The notes under the pieces: generated by a model
What the model saw: the letters and a program-made list of their open reading frames with translations, nothing else
What the model was told of the DNA's origin: nothing
Databases searched by the model: none
Part shown: piece after piece, positions 1-11,723 of the stretch
How the letters are laid out: the number at the start of each line of letters is the position of its first letter
How positions within the stretch are numbered: position 1 is the first letter of the stretch
DNA from: Dryas octopetala
Taxonomy: Eukaryota; Streptophyta; Magnoliopsida; Rosales; Rosaceae
Direction of reading: 5' to 3'
Length of the DNA: 64,000 bases
Assembly: GCA_963921425.1 (NCBI GenBank)
Contig: OY992840.1
Location: 17,338,621-17,402,620 of the forward strand
Made by a program: the position numbers and the translations under genes

Positions 1-228
1 ATAATTAAGATGGTCTTTATAGAATTTTAAACTTTGGTAAATGAATGTTATGTGTGCAATGGAAAAGGATTTACGCACAGTTTCATTTCTTTCCATTCCA
101 GGCAAGGGTTGATTTCTGTCCTAGCTAGTAAGTTCATAAAAAATTTCCATAAAATTGAATTGTAGTTGTGATTGTGGTTGGTAATTTAATTGTCTTACTA
201 ATTCTTGAACCTACCTTACTTTAGATAG

Positions 229-1046
229 AAACAGTGCTGTTGTTGCTCATGAACGTAAGCATTCGGATACTGAAGAAAGAGACCAAGTGAATGCTTTTTG
301 GAATCTCGACCTACCTTGCTCGCATTGTCCTGCTCCACCTGCTGCTTGGAAGTGGGTAACTTGTCTATTTAAGTTATTAGATCGAATTGCATATATATTC
401 TCTCTTGAATATGCATGGAAATTGTTTATTGATTTGAATACCAATTAAGTATAATTAGAGTGAATATATATATTCTTTGGTATTAAGTTGATCAAAAAGA
501 AGTTATATAATTGATTGTATGTGTTATTTTTGTTTTGTTTTAACGTAATCACCTAGTGATTTCACCTTCACATCCATATATATATATATATCCATCTTTG
601 ATTATAGCATGTAAAGGCAAGAAGAATTAATGATCTTCCTAGCTATTTTCATCGTTCTTGATTCTGCTTCATTTGGTCGATATTTTGGTGGGTTGCTTGC
701 AAAATCTCCAGGAAGCGATTTCTCACAACAATTGCCTCCTGAGATTCACATGTATACGCTTGAGCGATCATCTGTTTGGGATGATCTCCTCAAAGAGGAT
801 GAAAAGTTTCTGATTTATTTTCTCCCTGCATATGATAAGTACCGGTATGTTTTGGCTTGCTTAGTTCTCTTTTTTAAATATCTACAAGAATAAAATTAAA
901 TTAATTCTTTTGATTTGTAGTACAAGTTACCAACTATTGTTAGATATCATGGATAAGGAGGATTTTTTGTTGACGAGCTGCATTAATGACGATGTCCAGT
1001 TGATTGTTTTTTCATCTGAGCTGCTTCATCCAGATGCAAAGGGTAG

Positions 1047-1082
<36 letters not shown>

Positions 1083-1311
1083 TCTCACTCTCATTATGTT
1101 TTTGCAGGAGCTGTATTACAAAATGAACAAGGCAAGGAATTGGAAACTTCAAAGGGACAATTCTTATGTGGAGTGATTCTGGTTGGTAGGAAGAGATTGG
1201 GAGAGAGTGTTCTCTCCCAATTGATTTCTTTTCACGCATTATGTTTCTGCAGAAGCTGTGTTAGAAAATGAACAAGGCAATGAATTGGCAACTTCAAAGG
1301 GACAATTCTTA
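229..1311 (+). pseudogene. Degenerate multi-exon gene fragment of unknown family
   Basis: Short open stretches separated by splice-like borders suggest old exons. One at about 229-354 is cysteine/proline rich. One at about 660-844 contains LPPEIHMYTLERSSVWDD and ends at a GT donor. One at about 921-1040 contains KEDFLLTS and LLHPDAK. A last exon-like piece is present twice, at about 1106-1168 and 1250-1311. In the third piece the splice-compatible frame gives YKLPTIVRYHG and then stops, while the continuing protein is in another frame, so the copy looks frameshifted. A (CT)n run sits between pieces three and four. The family is not recognised. A weak resemblance of the VWDDLLKEDEKF stretch to the DEUBAD region of NFRKB-like proteins was noted but is not convincing. 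Confidence 0.4.
1050..1079. repeat. (CT)n microsatellite
   Basis: About fifteen CT units just after the LLHPDAK exon-like piece, in what would be its intron. Confidence 0.95.
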
Positions 1312-1738
1312 TATATATGTTGAGTTTAATTAATTATGAACCTGATTTTTAATATTCATATTTTTATTTATTTGATAACTAATAAGTTCAAAACTTAAAT
1401 TTAGTAAATCATTGAATAAATTCAACGAAAAGTGAGTAGTTGATTTTTTTTTCTTTTTACTATTTCGATTTTTAAGGATTTTTTCCTTGCCTTCTTCAGT
1501 TGAAGCACAATTCACTCATAATTGTGATTGCATCAAACTAAATATAACTTGTGCATGTACATGTTTATATGTTTGTGCAATTAATTTTGGGGTCTAGTTT
1601 TGTAAAAGTTAATGTATACACCCTAGTGCAATGTGCTAAGCATTTTTATTGGCAATAAACTATGTATGTTCCGTTTTAGTATTCTCAAAGTTTGTCAAAT
1701 TCAACATACATAATCGATTATGATGACACTCACATTTA

Positions 1739-2009
1739 GCACTGTTTTTAAAACTGTTAAAAGCGCTTTCAGATTAGTAAAAGCGCTTCTGATTGTGTTT
1801 GGTAAAAATGAATAAAAACACTTTTGAGTTATAAAAGCGTTTTTAAGAGGTTTTTTGAGAAGTACATGTCAGGTGCTTTCTTAGGAAGCACTTTCAAATG
1901 TTTTTGTATGAACCACTTATAATTTTTTATAAAAATTTATTTGTACTTCTTAACAAAAGCGCTTCCGATAAAAGCGCTAATAAATAAAAGCACTTCTAAG
2001 AAACAGTGC
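1739..2009. mobile_element. MITE-like element with 9-bp terminal inverted repeats
   Basis: The stretch begins GCACTGTTT and ends AAACAGTGC, an exact inverted repeat. The interior contains several copies of AAAGCGCTT-type words in both orientations. At about 270 bp with no coding capacity it fits a non-autonomous hAT-like MITE. I could not settle a target-site duplication. The remaining DNA between the upstream fragment and HDA5 (1312-2565) shows no other gene. Confidence 0.6.
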
Positions 2010-2477
2010 CAAATAAGTTAACTCTAGTATCAATGGATCATTTGTCACAATTTAAAGACATTTAACACATTAATTTAATATCTTAAGAAAACTAATCAAC
2101 GATGGAGCTTCATATTATCATTTATGAAACATGCTCGCACAATGCCGAGTTGCCGACTCACACCTAATTAGGTGCACAGGTCTCTACGATCCCAAAATTG
2201 TTGGTTTTGTTTTGAATCAACCATTTACAATATCAGGGGATGGTCCAATTTGGAATTTTCAAATTCAATTTACTTCAAAAGTAAAAGTGTAAAACAGAAA
2301 AAGAAAGTAAAAGAAAGTAAAGCAAAACAACAAAAGTACAAAAAGAGTGGGAAGTCTCCAAAGTCCAAACTTCAGAGTAAAAGACAACTAAGTCCAAGCG
2401 AAACACGAAGAGACTTTTGTTGTTTTTTTCGTCGTTTTTCACAGTGAGCCAACTTACTCGCTCAGTTCCCATTTTCT

Positions 2478-2480
<3 letters not shown>

Positions 2481-2563
<83 letters not shown>
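2481..2563. repeat. (GA)n microsatellite in the HDA5 leader
   Basis: About forty GA units end two bases before the HDA5 start codon, so they are almost certainly in the 5' untranslated leader. GA/CT tracts in plant leaders can bind BPC-type factors, but nothing here shows that directly. The long serine/leucine and arginine/glutamate open frames across it are products of the repeat. Confidence 0.95.
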
Positions 2564-2564
<1 letters not shown>

Positions 2565-2565
2565 G

Positions 2566-2912
2566 ATGGAGGTTGGTGGTGTTGACTCTGAGAGTGAGAG
2601 CAAAACTCAAGGGAGGATGAGGAGGGTGGGGTTATTATACGACGAGAAGATGTGTAAGCACAGCACACCGGACGGTGATCATCATCCCGAAAACCCAAAT
2701 CGAATTAAGGTCATCTGGAACAAGCTCCAAGCCGCTGGTATTCCTCAGAGGTAGGCACACACACACACACATATATACATACTTGTGTGTTTGGGTTCTG
2801 AGAAAATAAGAAGAAAAGCAAGGGAAAATGAAGGAAAGGAGAAATTTTTTACAAGTTTTGTCATTTGTGGTATTTATTGAGCTCATGGAAGTTCAGTAAT
2901 TTTATAGGCTGT

Positions 2913-2943
<31 letters not shown>

Positions 2944-5900
2944 TATTTGTTGCTTAAATGCAGTCACATAGTCCCTTCGATTTGAGGAAAACTGATCCTC
3001 AAAGCTTTTTCTAGGCTGAAATGTTAAGTCTTTGTGATAATGGGGCCTTAATAGAAAATGGGCTTTGAACATAATTGAATTGTGTTATGCATGTGCATAC
3101 AAATAGATAAATAGATATATGTATGCGGTGGGAAAGACATTGCTTGCTTGGCCATTTGTTGAAACCAATTCTGAATTCTATTGGAGGCTTATCCTTTCTC
3201 AGGTGTGTTGTTTTGGATGCCAAAGAAGCAGAAGACAAGTATATCTTGTCAGTTCACTCGAAAAATCATGTTAATCTGATTAAGAATATCAGCTCCAAAC
3301 AGTTTGATTCGCAAAGAAATCGGATTGCATCAAAATTGAATTCCATATATTTCAATGAAGGATCATCTGAAGCTGCTTATCTTGCCGCGGGATCTGCCAT
3401 AGAGGTAATACTTTTGGGGAGTATTCATTCACAATTGAAATGTTCTGGTGGTTCTAAGGGTCCATTGAGAATAATAATTCATGCTTGTTTAGATCACTTT
3501 TTTTTTTTGTTTGAAAAAATGAGCATCTAACATCCGCCTTTGGTTTTTGTATTTTTCTTTTGATGGACTTGGGTAATTGAAACTTTATAAAAATATGATA
3601 GGACTTTTGTGTCCTTTCTTTTTGGACCTGAATTCGAATTTTTTTGAATTTCCAAGTAGAATTTCCTTTTATTATACTACTTAAGTATTTGAAACTGTTG
3701 ATTTCTTCTTATTATATTTCCATTTCTGCTTATGTGTTTTGGTTCAATTTTATAAATCATAACTACTGGTCTTTCCTTATATAGGTAACTGAAAAAGTTG
3801 CCAAAGGAGAACTGGATTCTGCTGTGGCTATCATTAGGCCTCCTGGACACCATGCTGAACAAGACGAAGCTATGGGATTTTGTTTGTTCAACAATGTAGC
3901 TATTGCAGCAAGTTTCCTTTTAAATGAAAAGGTAAGAGCTGCCGTATAGTTATTCAGCAATAGAGTTTTAAGTTTAAGCCTTATCAGTCACTGTTATTTT
4001 TGTTCCTTTTCTCTAAAACTTGGAATAAGCATTTTAAAAATTCAATTTTGTTTTCCGCCTTTATTAAGTTGTCATCGGAATTCTAAGGACATGTTCATTC
4101 CTTCTACTTGACAGCCAGAATTGGGTATTAACAAAATTTTGATCGTTGATTGGGATGTGCATCATGGTAATGGTACTCAAAAAACGTTCTGGAAGGATCC
4201 ACGTGTTTTATTCTTCTCTGTTCATAGGTATGTCAGGACTTTCAGCTGATAAGATTTCTTATGCTTGATCATCTAAGTTTAAGAGTACATACACAGAGTT
4301 TAATTAGATTCCTTGCTATGAGTATTTTGCACTTTTTTATGGATTTTGTGGCATAATAATCTTTAACTTTTAGCATTCTATCAAATTTATTCTCGTTGAG
4401 GCTTTTAGATGCCACTTGTTTTGTTGACTTTGTCTCATATAAGATCAAGGTTCCTGGTTATGGTGACGGTATAGAGCTGTGCTTTCTTTTCAGGCATGAG
4501 TTTGGAAGTTTTTACCCAGCTACTGATGATGGGTTCTATACTATGATTGGAGAAGGACCAGGAGCAGGATACAATATTAATGTCCCTTGGGAAAATGGTC
4601 AATGTGGGGATGCAGACTATTTTGCAGTTTGGGACCATATTTTGGTTCCTGTTGCCAAGGAATTTAATCCTGACTTAATTATAATCTCTGCAGGATTTGA
4701 TGCAGGTTGGTGGGTTAACTTGAGTTATACTGTTTTATGCATATCTATTGAGTTCCATGATAATGAGTAATTACATTACCAAACATTAAGATAATCTTCT
4801 TTCCTTTCTTCACACTAGAGAATGAGTTTTCTATTCTATTGTTTGGCAACTTGGTGATTGCTAGTGGTAGTTGTCTTTGATAACTTTTCAAGTATCATAA
4901 TATTTTCAATGAAATTGCTTGAAACAGCTGTTGGTGATCCTCTGGGGGGTTGTCGTGTCACACCATATGGATACTCAGTTATGTTGAAGAAGGTTGTATT
5001 GCAATTTAATTTTTCTTTCTTTTTCCTGTTACTTAAACCATTAATGTGGCCTTGATTCTTGCATAAAGTTTGACATAGTTTTAACTTGTGATAACTTTAC
5101 TTAGGTTTTTTTCCCGTTCCTCCCTAGCTGCCTATTACAGTTGGGCTTGTTTCAATAGTACAATAAAGTCCCTTTCATTATTGTTTTGAAGTGTTTTTCA
5201 AGGAAATTTTAGATGCTGTTGTGTTCATTACTTTTATTGTCTTTCAGTTGATGAATTTTGCCAATGGTAAGATAGTGTTGGCTTTGGAAGGAGGATACAA
5301 TCTCAAGTCTATAGCAAACTCAACGCTTGCCTGTGTTGAAGTTCTGCTAGAGGACAATCCTATGCTTGGGTCTTCAGAGGAATACCCATTCGAGTCGACA
5401 TGGCGTGTCATACAAGCGGTAAATAACAATTGGTACTCTTTTGGTTTTGGTTGATATCCTTTCTGTTGGGTCATCCCTTTCTTCTTGTGTCGGTTCTAGC
5501 TGATTTTCACATCTTCTATTAATATGCTTCAAAATTCCTTGTTTCTCTAATGCATATGCAATCTTCTTTCCAGGTTCGGCAGAAATTAAGTGCTTTCTGG
5601 CCATCACTTGCAGATGGATTACCAGAGAAATTAACCAATCAAAAAACGCCTCTAGTTCCGGTACGTTTCCTCTTCTCTTTCCAGTCACGCATATTCGTCG
5701 TTGTTGATCACACTTAAGGTTAGGATGTCAATACTATGCAAAGATTTGATTATTTTTCAACCACTTTTTTTAATGCAAGGTAGAAACCTTTCAGTAAATT
5801 TGGAATGCATGATTCTCTCTATCTCTATCTCTTCTCTTGGTACTTGATAGCTATATCTTTTGTTCCCCACAAACAGTTCTAAGATAGTTGTTTTGCAATT

Positions 5901-7703
5901 CTAGTATATTCTGACCTCAAGCTCTGATTCTGAAGTGGAGGACAACGAAGGTCCAAAAGTATCTGAACATCTTGAGAAGGTTCTTCAGGATGTTATAGAG
6001 CCCCTTTCGAAGTTAAAAGTTGATGAAAGTATTCAGGGTAAATTGATAACTGAAATTTGGAAAATGCTTTCAATGTTTGTTTAATTCATATGATGAGCTG
6101 TGAACTGAATCCAGATCTTGTGGCAAGCAATTCTTCCACCTGGAGGTCAGAGCTTTCAAAGGTTGACGTCTGGTATGCCACTTTTGGATCAAATCTGTGG
6201 TTAGAAAGATTGCTTTGCTATATTGAAGGAGGGCAGGTAATCCACAATTCCAAAAACTTCTCCAGTATTGACATTATTTATTTATTCTTTTATAGGAAAC
6301 AGATAATGAGAGTGGACCAGAAGTCCACACAAGATACAGCCTCAAACTACAGTAACCAGACTCTAATATGGACATTAAATAGGAAACATACTCTAAGCAT
6401 TTTATAAGCTTAAGCTTCTATACTTTCTGACAGCAGTTTAGTTTCTTTATATCTGTACTGATATGAGATAATCAAGTTCCATCTGCTGAAAAACTGAGTT
6501 GGTAGTTAGTCGAGTGCCTTGATCTAGCCACTTTACATAGCTCCTACTTCTTCTTGTACTTTGTTTTTCAATTTCAGTTTTTGGTTTTTAATAAAAGATT
6601 TGTGGCAGTCTTTAAGGGAATAGCAAATGGTACAATGTGCTTACTTCTGAATTTTGATGTCTTGCCCATTTTCTCTGTGCTGCCCCTAATGTTTTGAAAC
6701 AACATACTGTGAAGCTGTCATTCTTTTCATTCGTGTCCCCCCCCAACCCCTTGGGTGACATATTCAAGATTATTTTCAGGTGGAAGGTTTGCATAAGCCA
6801 TGCCTTGGTTCGGTGGATAAGACTCCGCCAAAGGAAATTATGTGGAAGACTTTCCCTCACCGCTTATTCTTTGGTCGTGAATTTACACATTCATGGGGTC
6901 CTGGAGGAGTTGCGTTCGTTAATCCTGAAAGCAATACCCAGGATAAGACGTACATGTGCTTGTATAGGATTACGTATGTTATTTCTTTTGACTCAGTTCT
7001 GTCCTACTGTTTTGTCTTTTTCTTTTGAAACATGGCACTTTTAAAATTGGATTTTCTACTTGCTTGAATCCGGTGGAGTTGTTGCTGAACTCAGTTTTTC
7101 TCACAGGCTCGAGCAGTTCAATGATGTGTTGGTTCAGGAAAATCACGCAAGTTATGTCATGAGCTCTCCTTTATTTGACTTGACTGCTTTGAACTCAGTC
7201 ACAGGTGAAGAGCCTCATTCTATGCAGGTTCACATAGAGGTATGTTGAATTTGTTATGCCTCCCTATTTTAGAATTGCACAAGCATATTCCTATTTGTTA
7301 CACTTCTTACTGTGTGGATTGTGCTTGATTTTGTTTCAGAAGGGTTGGTACCGAAATGTTGTCTACTTGGGCAAGGAGCATAATATTCCTATATTGACTA
7401 TGACGTATGCATCAAAGCTTTTGTTTTTCATCTTCATGAATATTCCTATGTTTTCTTGCTGATTTATTTTTGAAATCTGTATGATTTTTAAATTAACAAC
7501 TCAACCCATTTGATTACATTAATTAATCATGATGTAGTTGTACACAATCGGAAGCGGAGGGCTTCAAATCTGGAGAGCTTGCCTTGCGTGTACCGGCCAA
7601 AAGTTATGTCAACACAATAGTGAAAGGCCTGGTGGAAGGAAAGCAGCTTTCACAGGAGGAGGCAATGGCTTACATACAAGAGGCTTTTACTAAAGCATTG
7701 TGA
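2566..7703 (+). CDS. HDA5: Class II histone deacetylase, HDA5-like, with C-terminal GGCT-like domain
   Basis: Fourteen exons: 2566-2750, 3203-3404, 3785-3931, 4115-4227, 4494-4705, 4928-4992, 5248-5418, 5574-5660, 5905-6037, 6115-6236, 6780-6973, 7107-7239, 7340-7404, 7538-7703. They sum to 1995 bases (664 aa), close to the roughly 660 aa I recall for Arabidopsis HDA5. The deacetylase domain (about residues 22-365) keeps the active-site parts [22 protein letters not shown] and ALEGGYN, so the zinc ligands and catalytic tyrosine are present. It should remove acetyl groups from histone lysines and possibly other proteins. After an acidic linker in exon 9, residues from about 450 resemble a gamma-glutamylcyclotransferase-like fold ([11 protein letters not shown]), a known feature of the HDA5/HDA18 group. 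All introns are GT-AG. The ATG directly follows the GA repeat. Confidence 0.93.
2911..2941. repeat. (GT)n microsatellite in HDA5 intron 1
   Basis: About fifteen GT units. A shorter (AC)n run lies at about 2755-2771 in the same intron, right after the donor site. Confidence 0.9.
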
Positions 7704-8767
7704 TGGAAACTATTCATCCTCGCATATCCTTTGTAAATTTAACGTTATTGCTTATACTAAAAACAGTAATTGATGCACTCCTGAGGGGCAAGATTGCAAT
7801 CTTGTTGAGATGTTCTAGTATTTGATATTATTTGATACACTAGATGGTACCTTGCAATGTATCATATTGGTTTCTCTATGCCTTCCAGGCAGATTATCAA
7901 GTTAAGAACATCTTTTCTCCCTTAGTACCTTGGACAGATGTATATTTCTTATAGGAAAATTCCCATAAAGCCAAATGGTTGCCATTGATAATCGTTCTGA
8001 TGCTTTTTCGTTTCTTTTTTGTATTATTCCTCAAAATTCTCTACGAAGAGTTGAGACCAAGACAATCTCTTCCACAACAGAATACAGAATTAAAGAGAGA
8101 AATTAGAGACGGACCTGATCTATTACTTTAGTCTATAGTGATGATAATCATGACAGAGTTTTGAGGCTGCCAAAGTATCTTGTATACAACAATACTCTCT
8201 CCTTTCAACACTAGATATTAGATCTAAGTATTGGTAGCAATTGGTTTCTAAAAGTTCCGCAGCTACGTTTTGATATCCCTTCTGTTGTGAACACTTGCAC
8301 CATATGAAACCATCAACTTGAAAGGATTAAACATTTCAAAATCATCCAACAAAAGACCACAACATGTTCCCGAGACAAATCAATCATACTTCGAAATAAT
8401 GTCATTTATAAGATTATACATAAATTGTTCAAAAATTTTCTCAAAATACAAGTAGAATGATGATGTTTTGTCATGTCACAATTTCATTATTTTTTGGTGC
8501 ACAGGTTGGTGAATTCACAAATACTATGAACCAAACCAGCAGACTGCTTCGGATACATACCCTTTATGATAAAAGAGAATCCTTGTATCTGTACCATCCG
8601 TTCAAATCATCAAAAATAATAGGATGCTACCTGCAGAGACCTTGTCTATTTCTGCAACCTATCAAGATGAAAGAATGCTCACAATAAAGAATTGCCGCCA
8701 ATCAATGTCTACAACACTCTTCTATGGTTGATGAATCACATCAGGCCAGTATTCAGCAACTGTTCCC
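7704..8767. other. Convergent intergenic region between HDA5 and JJJ1-like
   Basis: AT-rich DNA with no supported gene. It must contain the 3' untranslated regions of both neighbours, which point toward each other. The open frame at 8457-8687 on the plus strand has no recognisable domain. Confidence 0.6.
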
Positions 8768-11279
8768 TCATCGATGCTTCAGCGAAGCATGTCCTGTGTC
8801 CCCCAAATGCTTATGTAACCTATTCCTGTCATGATAAAACCATCCAAATCCAACTAATTAATATCTATAGCAGCAAACTATAATTGACACTCAGATGTCA
8901 AGGCAGATCAACCAGGAGTGGATGCAATTCTTTGCATCAGAAGGGATATAATTAATTACCTTGATTCGAAATCCTCTCCGCATGCCTCACATACATTGCT
9001 AGAATTCTTTGGTGTTTCCTGATTTGAGATGATATATCAATCATTAATAAATGGAACAAAACAAGAAATGAGCAGCAATGAATAAGAAATAGCCAAAAGT
9101 CATTATGTATGAAAATCAAAGTATCCAGTGAGACCTAAATTTGGCTAAATCAAGCACCTGAAATGTGAAGCATAAGAAATATCTTTATATAATGGATTCA
9201 GAACAAAAAAGTGTCAAGTCGTAGCAAGTAAAACTTCGGAAACAAGAAGCATTCGTCAATCAAATAAGAAGATTTTCAAGTTCCATGTCAGCATTATAGT
9301 CTTTGAAGACTCTTTGACGACATTACACATCCAGTTTTCAACCAAGGGTAGTCGAATCTTATCCTTGTTTTTATTAGCTAAGTACATCAGAAACTGCAGA
9401 TTAAACTTTGAAATTAAGGTTCATACTTCATACCACACAAGCATTTAGAAATTAGGCATTCAATGTGAATTGACAAACTCATAAGCCAGTAGATTATATC
9501 TACAAATTATGGTCAGCATATCATAAGTTGGGTGACAAATGAGCATTGGTGATGCAATAAAGCTAATTTAGTAAGCAACAAGATTACCTTAGCTTTCTTC
9601 CCTTTGGATGAATTCTTTGATTTGCTGTCTGCCTCTTTCTTCACATTCCCTTTCTTTTCAACAGTTTGCTTTGAGGTCTTTTTCTTTCTTGCTAACTGAT
9701 CATCCCCTTTGTCATTACTATCATCTTCAGCAATAGAATAAGATTTGGATTCCTTTATATCTGTATTATCATGTTCATTAATTTCCTCACTCTGACCATT
9801 ATTAATTTCAGATCTGCCAACCTTTCTAGCTTCTCCACCACTCTTCTTACTCCTATCTTTCCTCACTCTTCTTGTGCTCTTCCGGTTATCATATTCCATT
9901 ACCTCATCGCGATCATTCTCCACAGGAATATTGGTCACCAAGGAATCCTCAACCTCAACCCTAAAAGCTGCATTTTTCCTACTCTTTCGCCCGGACAGCA
10001 TTGCTTCAAGTACACCCATTTCATCCTCATCCTCATTCTCATCGACATCATCATCAAGCCCAACTGCCTCATCAACCTGTTCCCGCTCATTTTCATCACC
10101 AACATCATAAAACTCATCCTCCCTACCACTCACTCCGACCCCATCCTCCTCCTCCTCCCCAATCTCCAACCCCTCTCTAATCTTCTCACCTAATTCATCA
10201 ACCCCATCATCCACCTCACCCTTTTCCTCACCCTCTCCCTCCTCCAAAACCTCTTCATCCCCAATCGACTCCCTAAACTCCGCAACCTTATCGCGGTGCT
10301 TCTTTGACTGCTCGTGATTCTTCCACTGCTTCTCACTCTTAAACTTCTTCCCACACACCACACAATACAATTCCTTTCTCCTCCTACCCTCCTCCTCCTC
10401 CTCCTCCTCCTCTATTTCCTCAACTCCATTTCCTTCCTCTTCCTCCTCAGCCACTTTCGCCCACTCCGGCTCCTCATACACCATAGCTCTCTCCAATTTC
10501 TCCTTCTCCAGCTTCCTCTTCCTCTCTTTCTCCTCCTCCCTCTTCCTCTGCCTCTCCTCCTCCCTCTTCACCATCATATCCCTCACCCTGTTGTCCATCT
10601 TCTTCACAAACCCCGCCAAACGCCGCACCGTGTCGTTGTACTCTCTCTTCGCCTTCTTCCTCGCCTTCTTGTTCTTCTCCTCCATATACCTCCTTGACCT
10701 CCGGTCGATACCTGCCATTGCATCATACTCGTCCACCCAGAAGAACTCCATAACCGTACAAAACCCAAACCAGTAGTTATAAAACGCGGTGACCTGAGCA
10801 TAAGGACTCTCCAAATTCCCCATAGCCGGAGCTTCACGTACAGTATCCAGCCCTAACCCTAATTTCTTAACGTAAGTGAGCTCGTTGGCGTAAATTTTGT
10901 TGAAAAGATCCGAATAGACCTTGTAGAAGCCCCGACCCGAGTCGGAGTAGCCGGTATATACGGTGTTGGAGAAGAAGGAGAAGAGGTTTGGGATGACTGA
11001 GTCGGGGACCGAGTTAGCTGATTTGGGATCGGCGAAGAGGATTTGGTTGCGGTGTGAGTCGTACCAGGCTCGCTCTTTGGGGTCGGAGAGGACCTCGTAG
11101 GCGTGGGCCAGCTCTTGGAACTGAGCCGTGGCTTCGGCTTGGGACAAGCCGGATTGGACGAGCTTGTCCGGGTGGCGTTGGAGAGCCAGCTTCCTGTAAG
11201 CCGACCGGATCTCATCGGCGGAGCAGTCGCGTTCGACACCCAAGACCTCGTAGTGGCACCGCCTCTCCGATGAGGCCAT
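8768..11279 (-). CDS. JJJ1: J-domain and zinc-finger protein, JJJ1/DNAJC21-like
   Basis: Three exons on the minus strand: 11279-9588, 9018-8960 and 8825-8768, together 1809 bases (602 aa). The start chosen is [14 protein letters not shown]; an in-frame ATG 13 codons upstream lacks family similarity. The J domain covers about residues 8-75 with the HPD motif (LQRHPDKL). A conserved region ([24 protein letters not shown]) and a charged coiled-coil-like stretch follow. Next come a C2H2 finger ([14 protein letters not shown]) and a long acidic, then basic, low-complexity region. The two short last exons give a second finger ([10 protein letters not shown], then [12 protein letters not shown]). 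In yeast and animals this family recruits Hsp70 to late cytoplasmic maturation of the 60S ribosomal subunit, including Arx1 release. The mitochondrial carrier gene starts at 14972 and ends 445 bases upstream of this ATG on the same strand. Confidence 0.9.
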
Positions 11280-11723
11280 GTTTGTTCTGTGCAACTTGCA
11301 AGTGTGTGAGGGACTCACTTATATTTAAAGCTTTTAAGTAACAGGGGTATTTATGTCTTTGTGGAGTTGTCTCCGCAACGTATGCAATTTCGCTAGGAAT
11401 CCCTACGGACTACTACGGTAATGTCTGTATTCCAGTATTTTTCCTTTTGTTTTTAACTTCCTTTGTGTTTCTATTTTTCGCTAATTATAGTTGGTTTCAC
11501 TTTCACTTCACCAGCGGATAGGAAAACCACTGCTAATAGAGTAATAGTCCCCAAAATAGTACATCACAACCAACTTGAAAACTAAGAAATTTTTTCTTTT
11601 TAATGAAAACAAAGTAATTCTATACATATAAAAATATTATTCAATGTCTCATCCAAAATCTGTAAATTGGATACATGCCACAATGCCCCAATCTGTGCAA
11701 CAAACCAGATGGGTTGGAGTTTC
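11280..11723. promoter_or_regulatory. Promoter interval of the JJJ1-like gene
   Basis: A 444-base gap between the carrier stop codon and the JJJ1-like start, both genes on the minus strand. It must carry the carrier 3' end and the JJJ1 promoter. A TATA-like AAATATAAG lies on the minus strand about 40-50 bases upstream of the chosen ATG. Nothing else is recognisable. Confidence 0.45.

Noticed and set aside
2275-2698. Open frames over the GA/CT repeat upstream of HDA5
   Set aside because: They consist of Arg-Glu or Ser-Leu dipeptide runs produced by the microsatellite and lie in the leader.
9771-11341. Several open frames opposite or out of frame with the JJJ1-like exon 1
   Set aside because: Shadows of a long GC- and GA-biased coding exon; no independent domains.
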